Source: Spongilla lacustris (lineage: Eukaryota > Porifera > Demospongiae > Spongillida > Spongillidae). Taken from it: a stretch of DNA of 64,000 nt. Below the pieces are notes generated by a model. That model had not been told where the DNA came from. It was given only the letters and a program-made list of their open reading frames with translations, and searched no databases. Where the stretch lies: NCBI GenBank assembly GCA_949361645.1, contig OX442424.1:5469473-5533472 (forward strand). The letters run 5' to 3'. Within the stretch, counting starts at the first letter, position 1; every line of letters begins with the position of its first letter. Both the position numbers and the translations under genes were made by a program. Below are positions 13,501-23,240 of the stretch, one piece after another.

Positions 13501-13787
13501 TGCCATCACACCATGATAGCTGCCATCACACCATGATAGCTGCCATCACACCATGATAGCTGCCATCACACCATGATAGCTGCCATCACACCATGATAGC
13601 TGCCATCACACCACCATGACAGCTACATGTGCAAGTACAAGCTTATAACCCACACCCCTCCTCCCCCAAGTGGTGCCATCACTGACCAGACTTCTCCTCG
13701 AGGTCATCCAGCTTCTCTCCTCGCTCCATCACTTTGCTTATGTTGTCCTTCATCACACCTATCACCTTGGACACCTGGCTCTGCACC
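4580..13787 (-). CDS. VAMP/synaptobrevin-like R-SNARE gene, copy A
   Basis: Four exons on the minus strand join in phase: 13687-13787 (101 bp), 5693-5772 (80 bp), 5488-5539 (52 bp) and 4580-4608 (29 bp with TGA). They encode an R-SNARE motif with the zero-layer arginine (VMERGEKL), a basic stretch ending in LWWQQCK before the membrane, a transmembrane segment WKLVIAVIVIIIL and a short tail AVIIKISRG. This is the layout of endosomal or plasma-membrane VAMPs (VAMP8/VAMP3 type) that drive vesicle fusion. The intron after the second of these exons starts with GC (AAG then GCAAGT), a GC-AG intron also seen in copy B. The first exon (initiator Met and a few residues) was not found; it may lie beyond 13.8 kb. 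The introns hold the large minisatellites. No lesion is seen in these exons. Confidence 0.88.
4640..5345. repeat. Minisatellite in last VAMP intron, 26-bp dimer unit
   Basis: Tandem repeat of CCCATGTGAGTGTG alternating with CCCATGTGTGTA, giving a 26-bp dimer, preceded by a more irregular part (about 4640-4790). The units are not multiples of three but lack stops, so three overlapping minus-strand ORFs of 229-258 codons appear (HMGTHMGTLTW-type repeats). They are artefacts of the repeat. The partner array in copy B (50870-51170) uses mainly the 14-bp monomer. Confidence 0.9.
6556..6590. repeat. (TG)n microsatellite
   Basis: A short TG run inside a VAMP intron, matched by a longer run in copy B (52361-52397). 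Confidence 0.9.
7210..7341 (+). pseudogene. gag N-terminal remnant of the Gypsy element
   Basis: Starting at ATG 7210 the frame reads MASRPLIVPEVFCGDG then WGQWIYHFESVAKINKWDDD, which matches the start of Gypsy gag proteins (compare HEWFVRFDICSDANKWDDD in the element at 38.7-43.9 kb). After about 7341 the sequence joins the integrase region in another frame, marking the edge of the internal deletion. Confidence 0.7.
7342..8362 (+). pseudogene. Ty3/Gypsy integrase (deleted element)
   Basis: About 340 codons of pol remain. The integrase catalytic core is visible with the DDE pattern: Asp in AVDILGPLP, Asp in HSDQGRQFE and Glu in DGFIERFNRTL. These residues insert retroelement cDNA into chromosomes. 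A C-terminal GPY/F-like region follows (HRPWKGPYQVHAKL). The stop at 8360-8362 seems to follow a 1-base slip in a C-run, because the next frame continues RRYPQRARRPPDRY and then stops, as in intact relatives. The N-terminal zinc-binding domain and everything upstream is deleted. It is probably non-functional alone, though its catalytic triad is intact. Confidence 0.88.
8790..9210 (-). mobile_element. Truncated retroelement-like fragment with 6-bp target duplication
   Basis: A 421-bp insertion flanked by AATCAG at 8784-8789 and 9211-9216. Copy B has one AATCAG and no insert (about 52979). The minus-strand frame at 8832-9155 contains KCAELGWRCVPLAVEKYGAW and later AELYGRLSLLLIRANARS, the C-terminal end of a repeat-borne reverse-transcriptase-like ORF also found at 26912-27662. 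The short length and terminal position fit a 5'-truncated non-LTR copy. Confidence 0.75.
9610..10060. mobile_element. Left part of a mariner-like MITE (right end deleted)
   Basis: The end TACCGGGTGTCCACAAATGA starts at 9610 after TA and matches the left end of the complete copy at 53381-53983. Homology runs to about 10055 and then breaks; the right inverted end present in B is missing here. Confidence 0.6.
10425..10490 (-). pseudogene. Small relic of the RT-like family
   Basis: On the minus strand the frame reads GLVCVPSVVESYGALGMKVF, the same motif as CVPLAVEKYGAW in the fragment at 8832-9155. The relic occurs at the same place in copy B (54655-54725), so it predates the duplication. Confidence 0.6.
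11935..12022. repeat. 18-bp minisatellite ACATGTACATGTATATGT
   Basis: About four tandem units in a VAMP intron. Copy B (about 57760) has only a fragment of one unit, so the array expanded in A or shrank in B. Confidence 0.85.
12705..12795. repeat. About 43-bp tandem repeat (GGTAACCTTGG-type unit)
   Basis: Two units of GGTAACCTTGGTACAAG plus ATCACTTTTGACCCTAATCA. Copy B holds three to four units at about 58455-58580. Confidence 0.75.
12983..13618. repeat. 20-bp minisatellite CACACCATGATAGCTGCCAT, array 1
   Basis: About 32 head-to-tail units with few variants, ending about 70 bp below the VAMP SNARE exon. The same 20-mer forms arrays at 58765-59592, 60537-60838 and 62582-62985. There is no spacer between units, so this is not CRISPR-like. 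Confidence 0.95.
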
Positions 13788-14351
13788 CTGACAAAGGACA
13801 AGGACAGAGACGATCAGCTGGTAATGATGGCATCAGGTGACCCCACCCATGCACATATATGAAAGTATGCAATGTGTGTACATGCACGTGATTAATGCGT
13901 ACAAGCATAGATATATATGGTACATGTACACAATGTACATACATAATGTATGGATTGCACATACACATGCATGTACATGTATGTATATGTGTATGTACAT
14001 ATACACACACACACATGTATGCATACATGTACATGTGTATACCCCTGATGAGAACACTTTTAGGTGGATGAAAACTACACCTTCCCAAGTATTATTTCCT
14101 TCCCTCAAATTCATCTGACACTGTTTTCCTAGAGCAAGTTTCAGTTCTACATGTGTGTACACATGTGTACACATGAACATGTATATATATGTACACATGT
14201 ATAATTATATAAGTGCACATGCATGTACATGTATATATAAGTACACTACTACTTTAACCATTGAGCTGCACAGTGTGTTGATATTTGATGGCTTATAGCA
14301 TTGTGAGGGGTCGAAAAATAAATAATTACATACATGTATTACAGTCTGTAC

Positions 14352-16747
14352 CTGAAGAACCTTATGGATGTGATTCCCCACAAATACCCCACCAACGTAT
14401 TCTTGGCGTTACACCTTAAATGACTGTAAGGCTGCACCCAGACCATTAACAAATGGTCCATCATGTCTGTCAAAACCCTTATCCATGGCTTTTGTGGTTT
14501 TTGCTATTTCACTTTCCTGTATGTGTTTTTAGAGTGCATGTAGCCATTGTGAAACATGTATTCAAATCATTACCATTGTACTTGCAACTTTCCTTTTCTC
14601 CTCAACTTGTTTCATCATGTCTGGCGATGGACGCGTTCTCACCCAAAACAGCTACATATGTAAGCAGCTCCTCCAATGTTGCCAGCTCGTCCCTGACCTC
14701 TGCATAACATGCCTTCATAAGCTGCAGCTGCTGCAATTCTGCACAATAAGCTGAAAAGCTGGATGTGCTAGACGTTGGTTTGGTAACAAAGGCCATCTGC
14801 AGGTCGAAGTCATGGCAAGAATCTTCATGAAGATCCCTTGGGTTACATGAAGTCCAGGTATGCATACCTGTCAGTAATAAATACAGAAGACACACTTGTA
14901 TATCACTTCTTGCATGTACATAAACTTACATGTGATATGGGGATATAAAAAGTAGCTCTGCAATGCAATTCCCATGTTCCATTGCACTTCTGCGCACACC
15001 TCCAGCAGCCATAAAGGATCTGTAGTTAGCTCTGATGGTTTCCAATGTTCTTTCTGGAAAGGCTCCTCTTGTGCTTCGTGCAACTTGCATGTGATCATTA
15101 TCTATTTCGCACAGTGGACAAGGGTGCTTCCCTGTACAAATAACAAACTGACTTTACCATGCCAGTGTAATAGCGCTAAATGCAAGAATAATGCATGCAT
15201 ACCTGATGCACCAGATAGGCCATATACATCCTCCCCAATAATTCACAATAACTCACAATCACCACATAGGAACACAATTAGTGTGTATTGCCTGCATGGG
15301 TGTTGAAGATATAATGTTAAGCAATATAAGCCATATGTACCTCCACTTCATTCCTTGTAGCTGCCGGACTTGGGCTTTGAAGCGATCCAAAGCAATTTGC
15401 AAGTTGACAACTGTGTCAGCTGCTTCGAAACAACTGAATACACAGGTATTATATACAGAGTTTGGTGCAGGGACATTGATGATTTGAAAATTCATTTTGG
15501 TTGTGTTCAGCACATCTCCACCCTTTACACCTCCTAGCTTCACCCATATCTAAGTTTCAGGGATGAATCCATTGTGCCAGGTTAATCTCCCAATGCTGCT
15601 CACAGATGCACACCTCGCAACATCATTGGAATGTATAAGGTGTGCAGTTTACCTGTAATTTTCTTCCAAAAGTTGAATGACTTTCTGGACCAGATTTGGC
15701 ATATAGATGTGTGGTCTCGCTCTAATTTCCTCTCCACCAGAATGAAGGGAAAATGACATTGGGGCATTTTTTTCCTTTTAGCTCATCCCTGCCAGATATC
15801 TGATCAGCCACCTGCCTCATTTTCTCTTCACATGCGATGGAGATGCCTGAGGCCTTTAACCATCTACTGAAAGTGAGCCACACCTTTAATGGACAAATAT
15901 AGTAATTTTACCCTTTAAATTAATAATTACAAAAAACATATTATAACATTTCACCTACAGTATGTGCATCACCTTCGAAGAATTCGCAGTTGTGTCCAAG
16001 GTATTCCCAGGCCGGCTTTGATCGCCAATGCCTGTTTTGGACTGATATAAGAGACAACACCAGCCTGCTGTAGTAATGCCTGTCTTTCTGCATCATCGAG
16101 GTATTCCACCTCATTTTGGAGCAGATCAGAGGGTTCCCCCATGCTGACAAGTTCTCTAAGACTTTGTAACTCTCTGCACCTCCTTTTGAGTGTCCTTGAG
16201 CTGGCCACATGTGTGGGAGTACGTCCCTGTGTTACCTGCATGAATGTTCTAGGCTAAAGAAGGGATGGAATGTCAGTGTGATGTAGAACATCATGGTTGG
16301 GTCGGCAATGTGGTGGTACAATGCCTTTAATGCAGGCAATAATGCTGTTAGTTACTGTTGGCCGACCTCTTGGATGTGCTTGTGTATGCTTGACACCTCT
16401 CTTGGGTGGACAGATCTGGGTGAAACATAGTACACTTTTCATGCACATACTGTACATGTAAGCCTTTAGCATACCACACATCCTTCATCAGTATGTGCCT
16501 CCCATTGGTATATGTTTGTGGAGCTGTAATACGTGGTACATCTGTCCATCACCCGTTTGCAAAATAAGCAAAACAATAGAGGGTGGATCACCGGTAGATC
16601 ATTGGTAATGTCAATGTGGAAGACACTATTTAGGCGTTCAGATAAGTCTGTGCACTTATATGATGGCCTCTTTCTCTTTTCTTTAGCCACCAAAAGGCTT
16701 CCACATAATCTACAGCGTTGCTGAAGCTTCGCAACGTGCTGATCCAT
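14352..16747 (-). pseudogene. RAG1-like (N-RAG plus core-like) multi-exon gene relic
   Basis: Nine exons were traced on the minus strand: 16475-16747, 16356-16415, 15973-16235, 15653-15866, 15341-15595, 15203-15291, 14930-15131, 14643-14867 and 14352-14423. The first seven join with matching phases once the lesions below are set aside. Exon 1 has the RAG1 N-terminal cysteine pattern: CRLCG, FHIDI, IHPLLFC with a second C-x2-C, then W-x2-HT before CVIC. Exons 5-7 read RLTWHNGFIPE, KLGGVKGGDV, VFLCGDCELL, YGLSGASGKHPCPLC and VARSTRGAFPERTL. The GD and the CPLC fit RAG1's second catalytic Asp and its Zn-binding C-x2-C. The first Asp of the family appears as Val (GGV). Exon 8 has VCIPGLHVTQGIF; exon 9 has FVGNHIHK. 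Lesions: an A7-run frameshift in exon 4, TAG at 15550-15552, TGA in exon 6, a frameshift at exon 8 and TAA in exon 9. The third catalytic residue and the 3' part are missing. The RAG1 N-terminal match is firm; the core match is inferred from memory of motifs. Confidence 0.7.
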
Positions 16748-17372
16748 TCAAAACTGTGACCGAACTGTACCAAACTATGCCGATTATTCATAAAAAACAC
16801 ATTCGTGATTTGTATGTTGAAAGAAAAAATGTGGCATGTCCTAAACCATGTGTTCGCCTATTGGCATGCGTGTTCTCAATAATAATGCGTACTGACCTTC
16901 TCGGGAATTTGGCTGGCGTCCACCTGATTAGTTTGAAGTGACCCCCTTCCCTACGGCTATGGTGTTAAAGTAGGATGCGCACTTAAAGGAAACGCAATCA
17001 ATGCTTGCGCACATCGGATACTCTTAGCTACGATAAGCATTTTGATGAAATAACTGTGTTTCGATTCTACGAAGAATGGATATAGCTCGCTCCAAAAGTA
17101 GCATTTATAATGAGGTGTGGATTACACTTCCAAAACCATTTACGGTATCGTTCTAATTATAACCTAGTGTCCAGCCTCAAACAACAGTGACGGGCTCACT
17201 TCCTATACTGATTTTCATCTACATATGTCAATGAACAACTACCCAAGTGGACGCATCCCAATTCAACAATAAGTCGTTATTTTGCAAATACCATTCCCCC
17301 CATCCCCCTACTACAGTGGCAAAATGCCTGACACAATAGTTTAATTAACTCCACCACTAGATAACTAATCAT

Positions 17373-17508
17373 CGCAATGCCCACGATCTGTGTATGCACT
17401 CAGGCAGACGTCACAGGCCACCAAAATGTCCTTGAACTGTGCCCTCACCTCCTTGATGGCCAGTATGGTTGGGTTGGTGGGGTCAGTGGCTATGGATCCA
17501 CTTAAATC
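17373..17508 (-). pseudogene. ALAD: Aminolevulinate dehydratase exon relic 1
   Basis: The exon reads in one open frame (45 codons plus 1 base): SIATDPTNPTILAIKEV, AQFKDILVACDVCLSAYTD, RGHC. CDVCLSAYTDRGHC keeps the three zinc-binding cysteines of porphobilinogen synthase, the second haem-pathway enzyme. A good acceptor precedes it (CCATGATAG), but the donor is ATGATT instead of the GTGAGT seen in the second copy (37508-37640), so it probably cannot be spliced. The phase fits the GLLSPDG exon at 44333-44402, but that lies upstream in the wrong order for this copy. I call it a stray duplicated exon. Confidence 0.75.
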
Positions 17509-18048
17509 CTATCATGGATATAAATCACAGCCCTATAGACGTAACCAATGCACAATGTTTAAAAGATTGTTGTACATGATCAAATGCACACACACACACA
17601 CACATTAACATGACGCACACAACAAGCTCAGGGATGTCTGTCATGACAGTACCATCATGCCTGCATCAGCACCAAGGCAGAAACTGGCAGTGGACATGGA
17701 CGTGAGCTCCAGCACACACATATCCTCCTGACATCCTAGCTGTGATTTGACCTTACTGTGACTTCATAGTAGTGGCTGCTGAGCTTAGAAACCACTCAGT
17801 CAACACTTTCAAGTGCTCTGAGCTGGGGTGGACACAAAGAACATACCCACATACACCCTGAAGACCTCACATCACCGAGCTGATGTCCATCTCTCCACCA
17901 TCCTTAGCAGATTCATCCCCTAGCCTTACTCCTGTTCAAATACTCAGTGGCCAAAATGGACTGCCATAGATTTCTGTTCACTGAGTACAGTCATGGTGAT
18001 GTGTCCCAAAAAAACATTTCATCTTATCATCAGATACAAATACAATAG

Positions 18049-19492
18049 TTACACGTGACATGACTTAAAATGATAATCCAAACTGTTCTTGTACAGGTAA
18101 GACTTGGTACATTCACTGTGGCTGCACCTAAATCTCTCTCCAGTATGAATTCTGCAGTGGGCCTTCAATGCACATGAGCTTGTGAATGATCTTTTACAGA
18201 AACATCTGTAAATCCTCTCTGCAGTATGAGTGAGCATGTGTGTTTTTAGAGTTGACTGTCGTGAAAATGCCTTTCCACAACATTCACACTGATGTGGCTT
18301 CTCTCCGGTATGAGTGAGCATGTGATTTTTCAGATGTGACTGTAATGAAAATGCCTTTCCACAATGTTCACACTGATGTGGCTTCTCACCAGTATGAGTG
18401 AGCATGTGCGTTTTCAGAGTTGACTGTACTGAAAATGCCTTTCCACAAAGTTGACACATATGTGGCTTCTCTCCAGTATGAGTGAGCATGTGCATTTTCA
18501 GAGTTGACTGTTGTGAAAATTGTTTTCCACAATGTTCACACTGATGTGGCTTCTCACCAGTATGAGTGAGAATGTGCCTTTTCAGATTTGACTGTAGTGA
18601 AAATGCTTTTCCACAATGTTCACACTGATGTGGCTTCTCACCAGTATGAGTGAGCATGTGCGTTTTCAGAGTTGACTGTACTGAAAATGCCTTTCCACAA
18701 AGTTGACACATATGTGGCTTCTCTCCAGTATGAGTGAGCATGTGTTTACTAAAAGCTGACCTAACAGAAAATTGTTTTCCACAATGTTCACACTGATGTG
18801 TCTTCTGTCCAATATGAGTGAGCATGTGTTTTTTCAGATATGACTGTTGTGAAAATGCTTTTCCACAATGTTCACACTGAAGAGTCTTCTGTCCAGTATG
18901 AGTGAGAATGTGTTTTTTCAGATTTGACTTTTGTGAAAATGCTTTTCCACAATGTTCACACTGATGTGGCTTCTCACCAGTATGAGTGAGCATGTGCGTT
19001 TTTAGAGCTGACTGTACTGAAAATGCCTTTCCACAAAGTTGACACATATGTGGCTTCTCTCCAGTATGAGTGAGCATGTGTTTACTAAAAGTTGACCTAA
19101 CAGAAAATTGTTTTCCACAATGTTCACACTGATGTGTCTTCTGTCCAGTATGAGTGAGCATGTGTTTTTTCAGATTTGACTGTTGTGAAAATGCCTTTCC
19201 ACAATTGTTCACACTGATGTGGTTTCTCACCAGTATGAGTGAGCATGTGTCTTTTCAGATTTGACAGTTGTGAAAATGCCTTTCCACAAAGTTCACACTG
19301 ATGTGGCTTCTCTCCAGTATGAGTGAGCATGTGCGTTTTCAGAGTTGACTGTACTGAAAATGCCTTTCCACAAAGTTCACATTGATGTGGCTTCTCTCCA
19401 GTATGAGTGAACATGTGCGTTTTCAGAGTTGACTGTTTTGAAAATTCCTTCCCGCAATGTTCACATTGATGTAATTGCCATCCTGAAGCCAT
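18049..19492 (-). CDS. Tandem C2H2 zinc-finger protein gene with one frameshift
   Basis: The minus strand encodes about 17 C2H2 fingers of the form CEHCGKAFSxQSxLKxHMLTH joined by TGEKP or TGQKT linkers, an 84-bp unit. The best start is ATG at 19492 (MASGWQLHQCEHCGK), just after a possible 3' splice site (TCAGTCTGCAG), so an upstream exon may exist. Three fingers are read first. An extra T at about 19205 (ACAATTG where other units have ACAATG) breaks finger 4, and the other frame carries the remaining 13. The last two fingers are unusual (CFC start; FRCSHSECTKSYLYK) before the stop at 18049. Such arrays usually bind DNA. No KRAB, BTB or SCAN partner domain is visible. The indel may be real, allelic or a sequencing error. 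Confidence 0.85.
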
Positions 19493-19549
19493 GTTCTTTC
19501 TGCAGACTGAGACATATAGTATTACTGTGGCTAGCATGATAAGTACAAC

Positions 19550-20347
19550 TTCATCAGATATGGGCTTTTCTTCTCATGCACTATGATCTTGCTAGGGACA
19601 GTACTTAACATGCATGTTATATGAGCTCCACAGACCTAAGGTCTAAGTGGCATGGCTGTTTCATATAACGCATCAAATACAGTGGAAACCAAAGCACTTT
19701 ATTTTTATCGGCAACTTTAAGCTTAATTACACCTCCTGTAGGCAATGTATCTTGCAACATAACAAGCATTACTAACATTTGGCCGTGTTCATTTTTAAGC
19801 CTGGTAAATAGCTACAGGGATGCCATTTCGTAGAACGCTTACACTGAACTGATATACATCATATCATAAAAGCACTCTTTGGAGCTTATAGACCCTCGTT
19901 TGCCATTTAAAAATTGCTATCAAAGACCAATATATGAAAACTTTTGCCACTTGTAGCAATTTTTTTGTATGAATTGGATTTGAAACATCATCACTGCGTC
20001 ATTTCACTGTGACATCATTGTTTATTTATCCAATGGATGCAAATGCTGTTAATGGAAATATCGAAAATGGTTCAGAGGTTGAACCAACCCAATGATATTG
20101 CATCTGTCAGCTACACTCACGATCAATGGCTAGTAAATCAGCAGCATCAAATTGAGCAGACCTCATCAAACGGCAAGCAATAAGAGCCGGGCATCTCCGA
20201 TGCTGAAAACGAAAAGCGGTGAAGTAAGCGGTCTGGATGCATATGGTGCGCAGGACGCCTTATAGCATTCGGAGAAGAAGTATATTCGTTCAGTGACAGC
20301 GTTTTATGAAATCACATCCCTAACCTTTTACAAGTTAAAAACGCACA
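19550..20347. other. No gene seen
   Basis: Unremarkable AT-leaning sequence upstream of the zinc-finger gene and left of the transposon at 20356. It could contain the promoter or a 5' exon of the zinc-finger gene, but nothing supports one. Confidence 0.4.
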
Positions 20348-20559
20348 CCTAGCTCTAGGGTGTGTAACCTCCCCTGAATAATGAAAATCGATTTTTCCGA
20401 ATACTTTTAAAACACTAATCGATTTTTCAGGTTCTTCTGGATCTGAAAATCGATTTTTCCGAATACTTGAAAAAAGAAAATCGATTTTTCCGAATAGGTT
20501 TTGACAATTTGCCAGCCGAATACCTAGGTTATTCAGGTTTTCTGCTCACTGAGCCACCT

Positions 20560-20965
20560 AAATGTACACATCACACCAGAGACCCTCTTACAACGTCCTC
20601 CATCACACCAGAGATCCTCCTACAGCTTCCCCCATCACACAATGCCCTCAGCACACAACCACACGCCCTCATGAAACACACAACCATAGCTTCCCCCATC
20701 ACACCAGCTGCCCTCAGCACACAAACACACTTACCCCCATCACACCAGATGCCCTCAGCACACAAACACACTTACCCCCATCACACCAGATGCCTTCATG
20801 AGGCACACAACCATAGCTTCCCCCATCACACAACCACAGCTACCCCCATCACACCAGATGCCCTCATGAGGCACACAACCATAGCTTCCCCCATCACACA
20901 ACCACAGCTACCCCCATCACACCAGATGCCCTCATGAGGCACACAACCATAGCTTCCCCCATCAC
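20560..20965. repeat. Minisatellite inside the hAT-like element
   Basis: Irregular tandem repeat of about 46 bp built from ACAACCATAGCTTCCCCC and ATCACACCAGATGCCCTCA. Its CCATAGCTTCCCCCATCACA core resembles the 20-bp CCATGATAGCTGCCATCACA unit elsewhere in the window. The plus-strand ORF across it is repeat-driven. Confidence 0.8.
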
Positions 20966-21040
20966 ACCATCTAAAACTGGATCCTACCTTTTAACATTAA
21001 TTAAACTAAAGTTGAACCTTCGCTGATGTCAATAGCGGAA

Positions 21041-21328
21041 TCAGTACACTAACCAGTACTTTCCAAATGCAGCTGCTGCTGTTTTCGATGAACCGTCTAC
21101 ATCAATAACTTCTGCTCCGCTTGTAATAGCTTCCCTGATTCTTTCTATTATATCCTTTTTCCTACAACATGATTTGGCTTTTATTCCATGGCAAATAAGC
21201 CACCATTTGAGTGCTGCTATGTTGTGACTCTCTAACGGTTCAGACAGCGTAGCACCAGGAATGTCGTCTTCATAAAGCATTATGCGGGAATTGACTCTTG
21301 ACGAAGATGATTTTGCGTGTTTAAACAA
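21041..21328 (-). CDS. SAP-like domain exon carried by the hAT-like element
   Basis: A 95-codon minus-strand frame from ATG 21328 contains HNIAALKWWLICHGIKAK and RKKDIIERIREAI. The spacing of hydrophobics and the G, K and R positions match the SAP helix-turn-helix used by nuclear proteins to bind DNA. Basic residues precede it and an acidic patch (EVIDVDGSS) follows. Before the stop, GGTTAGTG could be a splice donor, so this may be a first exon. It lies wholly inside the transposon, suggesting capture of a host or transposon gene's N-terminal exon. Whether it is expressed is unknown. Confidence 0.5.
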   Translation of the reverse strand: MFKHAKSSSSRVNSRIMLYEDDIPGATLSEPLESHNIAALKWWLICHGIKAKSCCRKKDIIERIREAITSGAEVIDVDGSSKTAAAAFGKYWLVY

Positions 21329-21479
21329 GTGAGATTTTTAAAAAGCTTGAATACATTACCCCCAGAAACTTTACTATAAGGCTTACGTGGGCAGTTTGGC
21401 ATAGGACCCAAGCTACAACGTGTACTCCGGATGTGACGTCACGTAGCAATCATAATTTTCAATCTTCGAACTACATGTA

Positions 21480-22460
21480 GCCAACATCTGATCTCGTCCC
21501 CCCGTATATATAAATAGTAAAAACAGTGACGTTATTAACGTTACGTTTCAAATTAGAAGTGATTATTATCGTACATGTAATATCGTAAACACGTAACCGG
21601 ATATCGTCAAAAAGCTATTCGAATAATGGGCGAATTGTCGATGCGGACGACGAATACCTAAGTACCTCCGAATGGAGATTCACAAACCGGTTGTTTCGAA
21701 TAGAACAAATCCAATAATCGATTTTTCCGAGTAATGCTAAATTACTATTCGAACGGATAGGTTTTTGCGAATATCCGAATAACCCGAATAACCTGATAAC
21801 CGGTTACACACCCTACCTAGCTCAATAAAACTGTAAGTATTTACCGGACTTAATGACTTACACAGCCAAAGGTTGGTAATGCTTGTTATTTAGATATATT
21901 GCTAAGATCAGGAGGAATTCAGCTTACAATATTTTTTAAAAAACACAGGGGTCACAAAACAGTTGATAACAAATAACCATGTCATGCTTTTTAACTTTCA
22001 GTATATAGTTTTACACCATACCTACATTGTCAGATTTGCATTTGAGCTCATTGTTGAGCACCCCTCTAAAACGGGATGATGTAGTATACACGTACGCGTT
22101 ATCATATACATGTTAACTACATGCATAGATAGCGCACACGAACCCATTTCGCTGGCGCTCGCGTGATACGTAAGCGTATATACGTAATAATAGTGCCAGC
22201 TGCTACTTTGTATTGGATCATCTGGTTATATCGAGCCAAAAAACAACGTGGAACAGAGAACAGACAAGCCAAGTTGCAACATCAATTAATCTCTCAAGTG
22301 CACAATCCGTAAATTCTTTCCTTGTGTATATTGATCTCCTCAATGGAATAACCACAGCCTTCTATTTCAACCAAATCTATACAGACCAAGTCTTATAAAG
22401 CAGATGAGCATTGCAACAACTACTTTCCATTTCAGAATAACTGTTAGTTATTCTTCAGTC
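21480..22460. other. Transposon right end, then no gene seen
   Basis: From 21480 to 21815 the sequence is the right part of the hAT-like element. From 21824 to about 22460 I see only short AT-rich ORFs and no recognisable gene or repeat. Confidence 0.35.
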
Positions 22461-22463
22461 CTC

Positions 22464-22772
22464 CTATACTTTCTTCAACAGCCACAACGGCCATACCCAT
22501 CTCTCCTGCACACATGCATGCCTTCTACATCCATGCCATCTACATCTATGCCACCTACATTGTACATCCATGCCATCTACATCTATGCCATCTACATCCA
22601 TGTCTTCCGCCTCCAATTCATTTGCATCCCTGCCTTTGTACACTTCCGCCTTTTGAATCATAATGCTTTGCTTCAACTGCATGCCCATTGTCAGCATGCC
22701 CTCCCGGACTGTCTTCAAAACAATGCCAGTACTGTACAATATTTGCCCAAATTCTGTACCATAAAAATGCAA
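22464..22772 (-). other. Unrecognised ORF with acidic 12-bp repeats
   Basis: A 102-codon minus-strand frame reads EFGQILYSTGIVLKTVREG, then a linker, then EAEDMDVDGIDVDGMDV. The acidic part is encoded by a short tandem repeat (CATCTACATC units on the plus strand). It could be an exon of an unknown gene or chance. I do not recognise it. Confidence 0.25.
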
Positions 22773-23094
22773 GTGTTAGTGCTGTAGGTTTGTGGCAGCA
22801 GTGTGAAAATACCTTTTAAGATCTCTCATGCAGTGATTATGACAAATACTGTATTTTGACACATCACATAAGGCGTAAAGAGGACTACAAATTTCTAAAA
22901 GATAGACATTCTAGAAAGTGCTGTACATCTATGCTAGTAATGATTACATATACAGCCATCATCAAACAGCATATTTTGCTTACCGTGCTGCCTCTTTGTA
23001 CCAATTGATACTAACAAAAAAAGGCCTAATAACAGATGCCAGTTATCATGCACGGTTTGTAAATCAGTGTCGGTTGCGAAAATTACAAAATGAT

Positions 23095-23240
23095 ACATGC
23101 AAAGCAACAATGCATGCCTCTTTTTGGTATAGTCAGCAGCATTGTGACACTGTTGCTTATTGTAATTTTTGAAAAGCAACAGTGTCATGCACAATGCTGC
23201 TGAGTACCACAAAGAGGCATGCTTTGTTGCTGAGTGCATC
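23095..23240. repeat. Foldback (inverted repeat, about 65-bp arms)
   Basis: The left arm begins near TGCAAAGCAACAATGCATGC and the right arm ends near GCATGCTTTGTTGCTGAGTG. The arms match with a few changes around a loop of about 15 bases at 23160-23175. Confidence 0.75.

Larger units (their letters stand above)
455..14175. repeat. Segmental duplication, copy A (partner 48533-60165)
   Basis: From about 455 the sequence follows the one starting at about 48533 through exons, introns, minisatellites and UTRs, in the same orientation, until about 14175 (partner about 60165). Mismatches are a few per hundred bases by eye and indels are frequent. A is longer mainly because it holds three insertions that B lacks (1911-3746, 7028-8612, 8790-9210). 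B holds extra sequence at about 55120-56560 and keeps the right end of a small element that A has lost. Each copy holds an SH3 gene (+) and a VAMP gene (-). An assembly artefact (two haplotypes joined) is possible, although about 34 kb of different sequence lies between the copies. Confidence 0.93.
20356..21815. mobile_element. hAT-like element with TIR TAGGGTGTGTAACC and 8-bp target duplication
   Basis: Perfect 14-bp inverted ends TAGGGTGTGTAACC (20356-20369) and GGTTACACACCCTA (21802-21815) are flanked by the exact 8-bp repeat CCTAGCTC (20348-20355, 21816-21823). The ends and duplication are typical of hAT transposons. Subterminal copies of ATCGATTTTTCCGAATA (several on the left at about 20388-20500, others on the right at about 21715-21780) look like transposase binding sites. 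No transposase is encoded; the 1460-bp interior holds a minisatellite and a SAP-like exon, so the element is non-autonomous. Confidence 0.9.

Noticed and set aside
12983..13618. CRISPR-like array of 20-bp repeats
   Set aside because: The units are head-to-tail with no spacers, in animal DNA with introns; it is a minisatellite.
14010..14135. Candidate VAMP first exon (minus strand ATGAATTTGAGGGAAGG)
   Set aside because: The exon would end in phase 1 but the next exon needs phase 2, and copy B has lost the ATG.
13833..14198. Cys/Met/His-rich ORFs across TACATGTACA tracts (also near 59734-60346)
   Set aside because: Low-complexity translations of the ACATGT and CACA repeats; different frames and strands are open at the same place.
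14267..14273. CACAGTG heptamer, as in recombination signals, left of the RAG1-like relic
   Set aside because: A 7-mer is expected several times in 64 kb by chance. No matching inverted heptamer, nonamer or 5-bp duplication was found at the other end (16.7-17.4 kb).
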